From: UBA1447 sp964627535
GTDB taxonomy: Bacteria > Bacillota > Clostridia > Oscillospirales > Acutalibacteraceae
Assembly (NCBI GenBank): GCA_964627535.1
Contig: CAZVJW010000009.1
Span: 1-64,000 of the forward strand
DNA: 64,000 nt
Direction: 5' to 3'
Shown: piece by piece, positions 33,183 to 42,183 of the stretch
How the letters are laid out: the number at the start of each line of letters is the position of its first letter
Numbering within the stretch: the first letter of the stretch is position 1
Program-made: the position numbers and the translations under genes
Notes under the pieces: model-generated
Seen by the model: the letters and a program-made list of their open reading frames with translations, nothing else
Databases searched by the model: none
Told to the model about the DNA's origin: nothing

Positions 33183-33905
33183 TCATACCACCTGTTTGAT
33201 CAGTTCCGCCCAGCTGTTCATCGTATAATACTCCTTGCCGTTGTGTTCTTTACACTCGAAAAGGATATCCGACTTGCTGTCATACAAAACCGGAAGGATT
33301 CCGCTGTTATGCGCTCCGCCGACATCAGCGGTTAAGCTGTCCCCGCAGTACCAGCATTCGCCGGGTTCAACGCCTGCCTTTTTCCCCGCTGCAAGAAACA
33401 TATCCGGTGCGGGCTTGCAAAAAAGATAATCGGCGCTTGTCAGGATGAATTCCATTTTGCTTTCCGGCAGTTGTTCTTTTATGGCAATTGCCATCGCTTC
33501 GCCCGAAAGTACTGTATTGCTTATAACGGCAGTTTTAATTCCCGCGCTGTTGAGTGTTTTTAAAAGTTCAGCCATATGCGGTGTTGCCGTTCTTGTTGCG
33601 TTAAAACGGTCAAAAATAATTTCGCATTCGGTAAGACTTATAGAATATCGGAGTCCTGTTAAGGCAAAAATATTGCGCAGTATACCGGAAAGCTGAATTT
33701 CAAGCGTATATCCGGCTTCACTTCTGCCACGTTGTGACACTCGGCTGTCTATTGTCTGCCAGAGTTCGCACATATATCCGGTTGTCGTCACTTCCGGATT
33801 ATCAGCGGCAAGACGAAGCGCATCAAGACCGTCATTTGCGGAAAACGGGCTGTCTATAATCAGTGTACCCCCGAAGTCGAATAGAACGAGTTTTGGTTTG
33901 TACAT
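33183..33905 (-). CDS. HAD family hydrolase
   Basis: 240 residues of the haloacid dehalogenase superfamily (small-molecule phosphatase type). Motif I is LFDFGGTL, so the nucleophile Asp is present but the usual second Asp (DxD) is Gly, as in one common subgroup. Motif II Thr/Ser lies in VISNTVL and motif III/IV in CKPAPDMF and YCGDSLTADVGGAHNSG. Start 33905 follows AGGAGG; the frame extends upstream without a ribosome site. Last gene of the minus-strand run. Substrate unknown. Confidence 0.88.
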   Translation of the reverse strand: MYKPKLVLFDFGGTLIIDSPFSANDGLDALRLAADNPEVTTTGYMCELWQTIDSRVSQRGRSEAGYTLEIQLSGILRNIFALTGLRYSISLTECEIIFDRFNATRTATPHMAELLKTLNSAGIKTAVISNTVLSGEAMAIAIKEQLPESKMEFILTSADYLFCKPAPDMFLAAGKKAGVEPGECWYCGDSLTADVGGAHNSGILPVLYDSKSDILFECKEHNGKEYYTMNSWAELIKQVV

Positions 33906-33920
33906 ATTTTGCCTCCTATT

Positions 33921-34016
33921 TATGCAGAGAAAAGCGACTTCGCCGAGGGAAGAAATGGAAGTTTTCTTTCTCCCACTTCTTCTCAATCGCTCTCCAACCT
34001 CTTCTCAAAACAAAAG
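33921..34016. repeat. Hairpin-type GAGAAG repeat
   Basis: It contains GCGACTTCGCC and opposing GAAGAAATGGAAG / CCACTTCTTCTCAATC tracts, ending CTTCTCAAAAC. It sits between the phosphodiesterase and HAD genes and is related to the elements at 26806, 49989 and 62661. Confidence 0.55.
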
Positions 34017-34469
34017 CCTCATATTGATGCAAACTATTCCTGCTTTTGTGATATCAACTACCCCGTAATCACCATCGCGTATGCTGCCGGGATTAAAAAG
34101 ATGAATACCGTCGATATAGTCTTTTGAAGGAATATGCGTATGACCGAACAGCACAAGGTCAGCCTCAGCGCCTTTTGCGGCGTCTAACAGATCAAAATCG
34201 CCATACTTAACTTTTTCCCAATGCCCGTGCGTGCAGTAAATCCGCTTACCTTCAGCAATTTCAACGCAGTTATAAGGTTGAAGTGACCCAAAATCCGCAT
34301 TGCCCTTCACTTGAACCGTTTTCATTGTGCTGTTCGCGCCCGCAAGCCCGTCCATGTCCCGCTCTCCGTCGCCCAAATGGATCATCATACCGGCTTTTTG
34401 CTGGGCTTCCATAGCGCAGCGCAGTCCAAAAACATCGCCGTGTGAATCGGAAACAACCAGAATTCGCAA
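34005..34469 (-). CDS. YfcE-type metallophosphoesterase
   Basis: 154 residues, a compact calcineurin-like phosphodiesterase. The metal-binding residues sit in SDSHGD, HLGDGERD, VKGNAD, THGHW and FGHTHIP, followed by NPGSIRDG. YfcE/MJ0936-type enzymes hydrolyse phosphodiesters in vitro; the natural substrate is unknown. Length is typical. It starts 20 bases after the SDR gene's stop, so it is likely in the same operon. Confidence 0.92.
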   Translation of the reverse strand: MRILVVSDSHGDVFGLRCAMEAQQKAGMMIHLGDGERDMDGLAGANSTMKTVQVKGNADFGSLQPYNCVEIAEGKRIYCTHGHWEKVKYGDFDLLDAAKGAEADLVLFGHTHIPSKDYIDGIHLFNPGSIRDGDYGVVDITKAGIVCINMRLLF

Positions 34470-34489
34470 AGATAACCCTCCGTTAAAGA

Positions 34490-35287
34490 TTAATTCCCGC
34501 CATACATTTTATAAATTATGTTGTTGACAAGTCCCGCCGGCAGCAGTTTTGAAAGGAAAGCCAATATTTTATATTTTAAACCAACCACAACAAGAAGCTT
34601 GGGTTTTTTTGAATTTGCCTGTCTAACAATCATCGCAGCCACCGCGGATGGCGGCATGCCGTTTTGCTCATCTCTTTCCATAACCGCGACGGACTTGTTT
34701 ATTCTTTCGGCATAAACAGCGGTTACATTATTGTTTTTCTTTCTGCTGTCCGTAAATCCGGTTTTTATATCACCCGGCATGACATTTGTGATATTAATGT
34801 TGAAAGGTTTTACTTCAAGCTGCATCGCATTAAAAAGCGAATTAACGGCAGCCTTGCTCGCCGAATAAAAGCCCTGAAACGGCAGATAAAAAACAGCCGC
34901 GAGTGAGCTGACATTGACAATTCGCCCTCCCCCGTTTTCACGCATTGAAGGGACAACTTCCCTTGCCAGCCTGAAGGCTCCAAAGAAGTTGACATTGAAA
35001 ATATAATTCGCGCTATCATCCGAAGTATCTTCCAACGCACCGGATATACCCATTCCGGCATTGTTGACAAGCAAATCTATTCTACTCTCACATTCCAAAA
35101 CTGCAGCTACTCCCCGTTTTATATCCTCGGGCTTTGTTATATCGACCGGAACAGATTCGACGCCCGGGATATTGGTTCTGCTGCGGTTAAAGGCATAGAC
35201 TTTATATCCGCTTTTTACCAGAAGGATTGCTGTTTCTCTGCCGATACCGGAGGATGCGCCCGAAACAATTGCTATACGATCAGCCAT
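34490..35287 (-). CDS. Short-chain dehydrogenase/reductase family protein
   Basis: 265 residues, classical SDR. The cofactor motif is SGASSGIGRETA, the NNAGMG structural motif lies near 85, and the catalytic Ser and YSASK lie near 135-155. The C-terminal tail of about 40 residues is basic and hydrophobic, so it may associate with membrane. It lies 12 bases after the CPBP gene in a minus-strand run that also contains an epimerase/3-beta-HSD-like enzyme. A lipid or isoprenoid substrate is possible but not shown. Confidence 0.92.
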   Translation of the reverse strand: MADRIAIVSGASSGIGRETAILLVKSGYKVYAFNRSRTNIPGVESVPVDITKPEDIKRGVAAVLECESRIDLLVNNAGMGISGALEDTSDDSANYIFNVNFFGAFRLAREVVPSMRENGGGRIVNVSSLAAVFYLPFQGFYSASKAAVNSLFNAMQLEVKPFNINITNVMPGDIKTGFTDSRKKNNNVTAVYAERINKSVAVMERDEQNGMPPSAVAAMIVRQANSKKPKLLVVVGLKYKILAFLSKLLPAGLVNNIIYKMYGGN

Positions 35288-35299
35288 ATTTGCTACTCC

Positions 35300-36040
35300 C
35301 TAAAACAGTTTTGTGTACATATCAAGGCTGAACCCTAAAAGAAAATGGACAGCCATTGACGGAAAAACCGACTTTGACTTATATGCAATAAATCCCAGAA
35401 TGAATCCTCCGAAAACCGCGGAAAATGTCTCGGCTATCGGTTTGCCGAAACCCGCAATTGAGGAGTGTACAAGCGCCGAGATCATGGTGGAAAAAGCAAT
35501 GGCAAGGGCCGGCCCGTATCGGCTGTTCATGTTGAAAAACCCGAATCCCCTGAACATATATTCCCATCCGAAATAATAAGCAAGCAACGAAAGATAATAA
35601 AGCAGGAAATATTTTGCGGAGGCAAATACAAGATCGCCGCTTAGCGGATACAGTTCTTTCATCTGCGGGTCTCCGACAGCGCTGAGTGAGACAATCGGTG
35701 CAATAATGAGGGCAAGAAGTATGATCTTAATATTGATTTTTTTATTTCTGAAGTTAAGCCCTATATCCGCAAATTTCTGTTTTGTGGCAAACTTCACAAC
35801 GGGGATAGAGAGCACAAAGAAGAATATGAATGCCATAAAATTATGATAAATGTATTTATAATATAGCATGGTATCGGCATCGGTGAAATAGGTTCCGAAC
35901 ATCTTCACAAAAAAGTCCTGTATCCCGAAATAATAATAGCACGCAAGCGCAAATGTAATATAGACTACGGCAATTACGGTATTTTTATCAGCACCCCGAA
36001 AAACAAGATTCAGTTCGTTTTTAATTGTATTAATCATCAT
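35300..36040 (-). CDS. CPBP family intramembrane glutamic endopeptidase (Abi-like)
   Basis: 246 residues with about seven membrane helices. CPBP motifs: WEYMFRGFGF (in place of EExxxR; only one of the two Glu is kept, as in some members), LVHSSIAGFG with the second-motif His, and AVHFLLG with the last His. The family includes Rce1-like prenyl-protein proteases and bacteriocin self-immunity proteins. It starts 1 base after the epimerase stop, so the two are tightly coupled. Confidence 0.88.
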   Translation of the reverse strand: MMINTIKNELNLVFRGADKNTVIAVVYITFALACYYYFGIQDFFVKMFGTYFTDADTMLYYKYIYHNFMAFIFFFVLSIPVVKFATKQKFADIGLNFRNKKINIKIILLALIIAPIVSLSAVGDPQMKELYPLSGDLVFASAKYFLLYYLSLLAYYFGWEYMFRGFGFFNMNSRYGPALAIAFSTMISALVHSSIAGFGKPIAETFSAVFGGFILGFIAYKSKSVFPSMAVHFLLGFSLDMYTKLF

Positions 36041-36041
36041 A

Positions 36042-37058
36042 CTACCTCTTCACTTTAATATTTTTCGGCATGCCTTCGAACCACTCGGCCGTTCTTTTTG
36101 TACCCTCCTCAAGAGATACTTCGGGTTTATAACCAAACCTCATCTTGGCCTTTTCGATGGAGAAGTGATAATCGTGACAATTTTGCTCAACGGAAAAAAG
36201 CGTTATCAACGGCATAGTTTTGATCTTAAACAAATGATAAAAACCCTCAATTGTCTTTGCAGTCATTATAGACATCTGAGACGGCAGGCTCATAAACCTC
36301 GGTTTTACCCCGAGCGCTTTCGCCGTATGAGTCAGATATTCCGCAAGTGTTTCGCCGTAGCCGTCGGTAAGATTATAATCATCGTTATATGCCGAAGGAG
36401 TTATACTGGCCAAATATATCCCTTTAACAAGATTCCCTGCATAAACAAAACAGCTTTTATACCGGCCTTTATCAACAACTGCCATCTTTCCTTTTGATAC
36501 AAGGCGATAAAGATCATAAGATGAGGTCATATCGTTGTCACCGTAAACGTTGCCGGGCCTTATAACAACATAATTCTGACCGATTTTTTTACAGTAGTCC
36601 ATTACCATTGTTTCGGCATGAAGTTTTGAAAGCGGATAAGGGTTTTGCATTGGCCTCTTATCCCCCGTTTCCGGTAAATCCCGAAAACCATAATACCCGT
36701 AAACAGCCACTGAACTCAAATAAACGAACGCTTCGCTTCCAACTGCTTTCGCATAATCAATCACTCTGCGTGTCCCGTCCACATTAACACGGTCAAAATC
36801 TTCGATATTACCCCAAGCACTCACTTTACCCGCTATTTGGTAGACATAATCTACCGCTCCGAGGGAGCTGAAATCGAAGCTGAGCAAATCGCCCTTAAAA
36901 ACCTTGACTTTGCCGTCATCGATATACCCGTTGAGTTTCGAATTGAGGCTTTTTTCTTTCATGTCAACACCTGAAACCTCAAATCCCTCCTCAACAAGAA
37001 GGGTGGCAAGATGCGCGCCGATAAAACCACAGACGCCTGTAACAAGTGCTTTTTTCAT
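36042..37058 (-). CDS. NAD-dependent epimerase/dehydratase family protein (3-beta-HSD-like)
   Basis: 338 residues, extended SDR fold. Cofactor motif TGVCGFIGAHLA at the N-terminus, YQIAGKVSAWG near 75, catalytic Ser in YLSSVAVYG, and Tyr/Lys in NPYPLSKLHAE, then RPGNVYG. The substrate may be a nucleotide sugar or a hydroxysteroid/isoprenoid-like molecule. The start at 37058 follows GGGGGA; the open frame continues 61 codons upstream with hydrophobic sequence but without a ribosome site. First gene of a five-gene minus-strand run. Confidence 0.88.
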   Translation of the reverse strand: MKKALVTGVCGFIGAHLATLLVEEGFEVSGVDMKEKSLNSKLNGYIDDGKVKVFKGDLLSFDFSSLGAVDYVYQIAGKVSAWGNIEDFDRVNVDGTRRVIDYAKAVGSEAFVYLSSVAVYGYYGFRDLPETGDKRPMQNPYPLSKLHAETMVMDYCKKIGQNYVVIRPGNVYGDNDMTSSYDLYRLVSKGKMAVVDKGRYKSCFVYAGNLVKGIYLASITPSAYNDDYNLTDGYGETLAEYLTHTAKALGVKPRFMSLPSQMSIMTAKTIEGFYHLFKIKTMPLITLFSVEQNCHDYHFSIEKAKMRFGYKPEVSLEEGTKRTAEWFEGMPKNIKVKR

Positions 37059-37367
37059 ATTTTTCCCCCATACATATATATTTGTGTCAAGCATAAAAAA
37101 AGCAAAAACTAAAATTGCAAGAAATATAAATGAATTTGACTGCATTAAGTTATTAATTATTATATTCAAATTTATTATATACCCGGTTAGAAAAAATGCA
37201 ACAGCGAATATTACCTTTTCATACCGCTTTTTATATAACAATTCATATGAAAGGCGCTATATATTATCGGAGATTTTATATAGTTGTATTTATGCTTGAA
37301 AGGATATTTCTTATGTGTTAAAATTAACAGACAATAAATGAAGACATTTAATTCGGAGGTAATATAC
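37059..37367. other. AT-rich divergent gap
   Basis: The gap lies between the epimerase and the sugar isomerase. It has a good plus-strand promoter at 37296-37324. On the minus strand TTGACA occurs at about 37084-37089 but too close to the ribosome site to serve the epimerase gene. No gene recognised. Confidence 0.45.
37296..37324 (+). promoter_or_regulatory. Promoter of the isomerase/amidohydrolase pair
   Basis: TTGAAA (37296-37301) and TAAAAT (37319-37324) at 17 bases. The leader is about 35 bases and ends in CGGAGG. Confidence 0.6.
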
Positions 37368-38216
37368 ATGAAAATTTCCACGCAAACCTGTGTTCTGAGC
37401 AGCCTGTTTGGCGATGCAGAAACGATCAAGATTTTAGCGGAGGCAGGTTATGACTGCATCGACTATTCTATGTTCGGCAGCAAGGTTGAATCTCCGATTT
37501 TCGGGGATGATTATGAAAACTATACACGGGAACTGAAGCATATTGCGGATGAAAGCGGCATCTGTTTTAACCAGACACATGCCCCTTTCCCTTCGCTGAA
37601 GGCCGATGATGTCGCATATAATGAAAGAATTTTACCGCTCATTATCCGCTCCATTGCGGTTACCTCTATCCTTGGTGCGAAGCATGTTATCGTGCATCCC
37701 ACCGCGATACCGGCAAATAAAAAGGAATACAATATCGAATTTTTCAGCTCTCTGATACCTGCTTGCAAAGAACATAATGTTATGGTTGCACTTGAAAATA
37801 TGTTCGGCAGCAATCAAAACAACGGCCAGATTATCGCTAACGTCTGCAGCACCGGTAAGGAGTTTTGCGAATACCTCGATGCACTGGACTCCCGCTGGTT
37901 CATTGCCTGTCTTGATACTGGGCATGCGGGGCTTGTGGGCGAAACAGCCGAAAACATGGTGAGAACCCTGGGGCACGACCGTTTGAAGGCGCTGCATGTG
38001 CACGACAACAATCATCTGCGCGACCTGCACACCCTGCCGTTTACCCACTGCCTCAATTGGCAGGCGATAACGGCGGCACTCAAAGAGATAAAATATTCCG
38101 GCGATTTCACCTTTGAAGCGGACAGTTTTCTAAAAGGATTCCCAAAGGATCTTGTTATCCCCGCCTGCAAATTTATGCTGGAGACAGGGCGCTATCTGGC
38201 AGCGCAATGCGAATAA
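37368..38216 (+). CDS. Sugar phosphate isomerase/epimerase family protein
   Basis: 282 residues, a TIM barrel of the AP-endonuclease-2/xylose isomerase-like family. Metal-binding residues are visible in NQTHAPFP, VHPTAIP, ALENMFG, LDTGHAGL, LHVHDNN and FEADSF. The start at 37368 follows CGGAGG at 8 bases. It is followed 18 bases later by an amidohydrolase, and the pair recalls small catabolic cassettes for sugars or inositols. The exact substrate is not determined. Confidence 0.9.
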   Translation: MKISTQTCVLSSLFGDAETIKILAEAGYDCIDYSMFGSKVESPIFGDDYENYTRELKHIADESGICFNQTHAPFPSLKADDVAYNERILPLIIRSIAVTSILGAKHVIVHPTAIPANKKEYNIEFFSSLIPACKEHNVMVALENMFGSNQNNGQIIANVCSTGKEFCEYLDALDSRWFIACLDTGHAGLVGETAENMVRTLGHDRLKALHVHDNNHLRDLHTLPFTHCLNWQAITAALKEIKYSGDFTFEADSFLKGFPKDLVIPACKFMLETGRYLAAQCE

Positions 38217-38234
38217 CAGGAAGGGTTTAATCAT

Positions 38235-39032
38235 ATGATTTTTGCCAATCATGCACATATTTTTCCTGCCGAACTCAGGGAGGACGGCGATTTAAACGCG
38301 CTCAGACGGCTCATGGACGAATGCGGAATCGACAAATGTGTTGCCTTCGCGACCTTTCCCGGCAGATTTGCAGAACTCAAACTTAAGATCAACAACAATG
38401 TCTGGCTCTATGAGCAAATCAAAAATGATGCCGCATTTACGGGATTCGGTACAATTGATTTTGAAAAAGATAACCTCGAAGAACAGGTTGATCTTATTGC
38501 CTCGCTCGGATTCAAAGGGCTAAAGCTTCACCCGCCGGCGCAGGAATTCGCGATTCTGGAAGAACGGGCGCTGCGGGTATATGACCGCGCGCAAGGCCAT
38601 GCGCTTTTTCTGTCCTTCCATACCGGAGTGCACTGGTCGCGTTTAAAGGACAACCTGCCAATTCAGTATGACGAAGTGGCTTACAACTTTCCCGACCTGC
38701 GTTTCAGCATGGAGCATATCGGCGGATACAGTTTCTTCAATGACGCGCTTGCGGTAATTGCTAACAATAAGCGCAACGGTCGCCAGCCCCGAGTTTTCGC
38801 CGGATGGACCAGTATTGACAGCGCGCAAGGCGGCGCTTGGACGCTGACCGATACCCAGCTTGAAACCGTCGTCGCCCAGACAGGCGAGGAAAAAAGCATT
38901 TTCGGGCTCGATTTCCCCTTCAAAAAAGCTGAATACATCACAGCGTCCATAAAAAGGATACAATCATTAAATATTACAGATACAGCAAAGGAAAAAATTC
39001 TTGGACGCAACTTAGAAAGAGAGCTCAGTTAG
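38235..39032 (+). CDS. Amidohydrolase family protein (ACMSD-like TIM barrel)
   Basis: 265 residues. The N-terminal HxH (ANHAHIFP), Lys/His strand GLKLHPPAQEF, LSFHTGVHW, SMEHIGGY and the terminal Asp in FGLDFPF trace the metal site of the amidohydrolase superfamily, close to the decarboxylase/hydrolase group that includes ACMSD. AGGAAGGG precedes the ATG. Probably co-transcribed with the isomerase. Substrate unknown. Confidence 0.88.
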   Translation: MIFANHAHIFPAELREDGDLNALRRLMDECGIDKCVAFATFPGRFAELKLKINNNVWLYEQIKNDAAFTGFGTIDFEKDNLEEQVDLIASLGFKGLKLHPPAQEFAILEERALRVYDRAQGHALFLSFHTGVHWSRLKDNLPIQYDEVAYNFPDLRFSMEHIGGYSFFNDALAVIANNKRNGRQPRVFAGWTSIDSAQGGAWTLTDTQLETVVAQTGEEKSIFGLDFPFKKAEYITASIKRIQSLNITDTAKEKILGRNLERELS

Positions 39033-39136
39033 TTTCCGGTATTACATACAAGAAACAATATAAAGCAGGGTATTAACGGCATTTCATCTTGAACACCCAA
39101 ATTTTTATTTTTTTGCAAATTATTTATAATAAATTG

Positions 39137-39165
39137 ATGACAAAACGCAGACAATATGGTATAAT
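39137..39165 (+). promoter_or_regulatory. Promoter of the phoH-ybeY-dgkA-era operon
   Basis: ATGACA (39137-39142) and a perfect TATAAT (39160-39165) at 17 bases. This places the transcription start near 39172. Confidence 0.6.
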
Positions 39166-39219
39166 CTAACAAAATATTTAAAATTTATTATGTTATTTGA
39201 CATAAATCGGAAGTGTGTT

Positions 39220-40185
39220 ATGTTCGAACAGACAATCAATGTTGACCGGATGGAAGAAGCTGTCAGTCTTTTCGGCAGTTTTGATGAGAATATCAAGCTT
39301 ATTGAAAATGAATTCGATATTACTGTTATAAGCAGAGGCTCCGAGCTGAAGGTTACCGGTGAGGAAGAAAATGTTTCTAAAGGGATCCGCGCTATCAATG
39401 GTCTTCTGCTGCTTATCAGCAGGGGTGAAACGCTGAGCGATTTGAATATTCGCTATGTTCTTTCCCTTGTGAACGAAAACAGTGAAGACAAACTTTCGGA
39501 AATGACTGCGGACTGTGTGTGCATTACCTCCCGAGGACGTCCTGTCAAGCCAAAAACACTGGGTCAAAAAAAATATATTGAAGCCATGAAGCAAAACACC
39601 ATCGTCCTCAGTATCGGTCCCGCCGGCACCGGTAAAACATACTTGGCGGTTGCGATGGCCGTAACGGCATTAAGAGCTAAGGACGTCAGCAGAATAATCC
39701 TTACCCGCCCGGCTGTGGAAGCAGGCGAAAAGCTGGGTTTTCTACCCGGTGATTTACAGCATAAAGTCGACCCGTATCTCCGTCCGCTCTACGATGCTTT
39801 GTTTGATATGCTCGGCGCCGAAAACTTTCAGAAGCATCAGGAACGGGGCAACATTGAAGTAGCGCCTTTGGCTTATATGCGCGGGCGTACGCTGGATGAC
39901 AGTTTCATCATACTTGACGAGGCTCAGAACACCACAGCGGAACAGATGAAAATGTTTTTAACGCGCCTCGGGTTCAATTCTAAAATGGTGGTCACCGGTG
40001 ACATTACGCAAATCGATCTTCCGGAGGGAAAGCGTTCCGGACTTATAGATGCTGTTAAAATTTTAAAAGGTATTGAAGGCATTTCAACTGTCCGCTTGTC
40101 GGAAAAGGATGTTGTACGCCATAAACTGGTTCAGGATATTGTCAAGGCATATGAAAAAAACGAGGAGGCCAGAAAAAGGAAATGA
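39220..40185 (+). CDS. PhoH family protein (YbeZ-type ATPase)
   Basis: 321 residues. An N-terminal KH-like region is followed by the PhoH NTPase domain: Walker A GPAGTGKTYLAVA near 128, RPAVEAGEKLGFLPGDL, and Walker B FIILDEAQN. PhoH/YbeZ proteins work with YbeY in ribosome/RNA maturation, and ybeY follows directly. The start is placed at 39220 (GGAAGTG upstream, fits the usual N-terminus); an ATG at 39190 lacks a ribosome site. It overlaps ybeY by 4 bases. Confidence 0.93.
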   Translation: MFEQTINVDRMEEAVSLFGSFDENIKLIENEFDITVISRGSELKVTGEEENVSKGIRAINGLLLLISRGETLSDLNIRYVLSLVNENSEDKLSEMTADCVCITSRGRPVKPKTLGQKKYIEAMKQNTIVLSIGPAGTGKTYLAVAMAVTALRAKDVSRIILTRPAVEAGEKLGFLPGDLQHKVDPYLRPLYDALFDMLGAENFQKHQERGNIEVAPLAYMRGRTLDDSFIILDEAQNTTAEQMKMFLTRLGFNSKMVVTGDITQIDLPEGKRSGLIDAVKILKGIEGISTVRLSEKDVVRHKLVQDIVKAYEKNEEARKRK

Positions 40186-40691
40186 TAGAGAAGGTTAAGG
40201 TCGTAATTACAAACGACCAAAGAGAAATTAAAATCCCAACCGGTGTGCGAATGCTTGTGCGCCGCTGCTGTACAGCTGTTCTTGTAGATGAAGGCTTTAA
40301 CGGCGCTGCCGAGGTCAGCGTACGCTTTGTTGACGATGATGAAATCCAGCGTTTAAACCTTAAATACCGCGGGATTGATTCCAGCACCGATGTGCTTTCC
40401 TTCCCGTTAGGGATCGAAGGTGTTTATGATGTCAATAACGATACCGGTGCGCAGTTGCTTGGCGATATCGTTATATCCATACCGCATGCTGTTGAGCAGT
40501 CTGAACGCTTCGGTCATTCCCTGCAGAGAGAAATCGGTTATTTAACCGTTCACTCAATGCTGCATCTTTTGGGTTATGACCACGAAAACGGCGGATTGGA
40601 GCTTGTGCGAATGCGGGAAAAAGAAGAAACCGCCCTGACACAGCTCGGGCTAAAAAGAAACGGAAGTTATTATATGGAGGATGAGGCATGA
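40182..40691 (+). CDS. ybeY: rRNA maturation RNase YbeY
   Basis: 169 residues. The zinc-binding signature HSMLHLLGYDH with three His is present, preceded by STDVLSFP and LGDIVIS. YbeY acts in 16S rRNA 3'-end processing and ribosome quality control. Start and stop overlap both neighbours in ATGA form, giving translational coupling from phoH through era. Confidence 0.96.
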   Translation: MIEKVKVVITNDQREIKIPTGVRMLVRRCCTAVLVDEGFNGAAEVSVRFVDDDEIQRLNLKYRGIDSSTDVLSFPLGIEGVYDVNNDTGAQLLGDIVISIPHAVEQSERFGHSLQREIGYLTVHSMLHLLGYDHENGGLELVRMREKEETALTQLGLKRNGSYYMEDEA

Positions 40692-41221
40692 AAGCCTTAG
40701 CCAAAAGTTTCGTTTTCGCCTGCCAGGGGTTTATTTATTGCCTGCATAATGAGCGCAACATGAGAATTCATCTTGCGTTCTCTCTTTATATGTATTCATT
40801 TTTAATATTCTATGATTTTTTCAAATTGAGCAAGCTGGAATTTGCGGTACTTTTTATCGCAAACGCACTTGTTATGATGGGCGAGCTGATAAACACTGCC
40901 GTTGAAACAACCATCAACCTCGTAGAAAAAAAATATAATAAAATGGCAAAAATCGCCAAGGACACCGCTGCGGCAGGGGTAATGATCGCCGCGGTTTTTG
41001 CGGTTGCAATCGGAGTTGTTTTACTTTGGCAGCCCGATGCTTTTGAAAAACTTTTTTCTTATTATGCGAACAATACCGTTATGCTGGTTTGCTTTTCAGC
41101 AAGCCTTATACTCAGTTTGATATATATTTTCATCGGTCCGTTGGCTGTCAGGGATTTTTTACATGGCAATTCAAAACACACTCACAAGTATCATTCGAAA
41201 TTTAAGGGAGCAAAAAAATGA
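40688..41221 (+). CDS. dgkA: Diacylglycerol kinase/undecaprenol kinase family protein with C-terminal extension
   Basis: 177 residues. The first 115 match the DgkA/UdpK family, a membrane kinase for undecaprenol or diacylglycerol: HNERNMRIHL, and the signature VMMGELINTAVETTINLV with its catalytic Glu. A fourth hydrophobic helix (VMLVCFSASLILSLIYIFIG) and a His/Lys-rich tail add about 50 residues beyond the usual length. In the conserved slot between ybeY and era; overlaps era by 4 bases. Confidence 0.92.
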   Translation: MKALAKSFVFACQGFIYCLHNERNMRIHLAFSLYMYSFLIFYDFFKLSKLEFAVLFIANALVMMGELINTAVETTINLVEKKYNKMAKIAKDTAAAGVMIAAVFAVAIGVVLLWQPDAFEKLFSYYANNTVMLVCFSASLILSLIYIFIGPLAVRDFLHGNSKHTHKYHSKFKGAKK

Positions 41222-42105
41222 CCAAAACCGCGTTTGTCGCAATTGTCGGCTGCCCGAATGTGGGCAAATCATCTATTCTCAATCATCTCATCGGGCAAAA
41301 GGTGGCAATCGTTTCCGAAAAACCGCAGACGACCCGCACCAAAATAATGGGTGTTTTAACCAAGGGTGATATTCAGCTTGTTTTTACCGATACACCCGGC
41401 TTTCACCGTCCCCGTACAAAACTTGGTGAAAAAATGGTTAAAGCCATCGGGGACAGCATATCCGGCGTTGATGCCTGCCTTTTTGTGGTTGAACCCGAGG
41501 GTGACCTGCGCGCAGCCGAAACCGAATTGCTTGAAAAATTTAAAACTCAGAAATTGCCTGTAATTTTAGCAATCAACAAAATTGATACCCTGCTTCACAG
41601 AGACACCCTTATAGCAAGAATTATAAAGTTTTCAGAGCTCTATGATTTTGAGGCGGTTGTTCCTATTTCCGCCACTAAGGGCGACAATATGGATGCGCTC
41701 GCAGACGAGCTGAACAAACTTGCCGGGCCGTCAGAATTTTATTTTCCTGAAGACACCCTGACAGACCAGCCGGAAAGAGTAATTGCGGCGGAAATTATCC
41801 GCGAAAAGCTTTTACGTTTGCTTGACAAGGAAATACCTCACGGTATTGCGGTAAATATAGAAAAGATGAAGGAACGCGAAGGTTCGGATTTGCTGGATAT
41901 TGATGCCAATATATTCTGCGAAAAAGAGAGCCACAAAGGCATTATCATCGGCAAGAATGGAGAAATGCTGAAAAGAGTATCCACCCGTGCCAGAGAAGAT
42001 ATGGAAAAGTTTTTTCAATGCAGGATTAATCTGCATTGTTGGGTCAAGGTCAAAGAGGACTGGAGAAACCGCGAAGGCCTCATCCATAACTTTGGACTTG
42101 ATTGA
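41218..42105 (+). CDS. era: GTPase Era
   Basis: 295 residues. G1 GCPNVGKSS, switch QTTRTKIMGV, G3 DTPGFH, G4 NKID and G5 SATKGDN form the GTPase domain. The C-terminal KH domain (about 200-280, including GIIIGKNGEMLKRV) binds the 3' end of 16S rRNA. Era assists 30S assembly. Full length and in the canonical order before recO. Confidence 0.97.
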   Translation: MTKTAFVAIVGCPNVGKSSILNHLIGQKVAIVSEKPQTTRTKIMGVLTKGDIQLVFTDTPGFHRPRTKLGEKMVKAIGDSISGVDACLFVVEPEGDLRAAETELLEKFKTQKLPVILAINKIDTLLHRDTLIARIIKFSELYDFEAVVPISATKGDNMDALADELNKLAGPSEFYFPEDTLTDQPERVIAAEIIREKLLRLLDKEIPHGIAVNIEKMKEREGSDLLDIDANIFCEKESHKGIIIGKNGEMLKRVSTRAREDMEKFFQCRINLHCWVKVKEDWRNREGLIHNFGLD

Positions 42106-42183
42106 GAAAAGCAGTTATTGGGCAGCGGGAAAAAAGGATAAATAAAAAAGGTTATAACGGTTAAATCCCATGGAGGCCATATA

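Noticed and set aside
37059..37241. Hydrophobic 61-codon extension upstream of the epimerase
   Set aside because: No ribosome site upstream. GGGGGA directly serves the ATG at 37058, and the cofactor motif then sits at the proper N-terminal place.
42040..42060. GGTCAAGGTCAAA resembling CtsR heptads
   Set aside because: It lies inside the era coding sequence and the heptads have no 3-base spacer, so it is a chance match.
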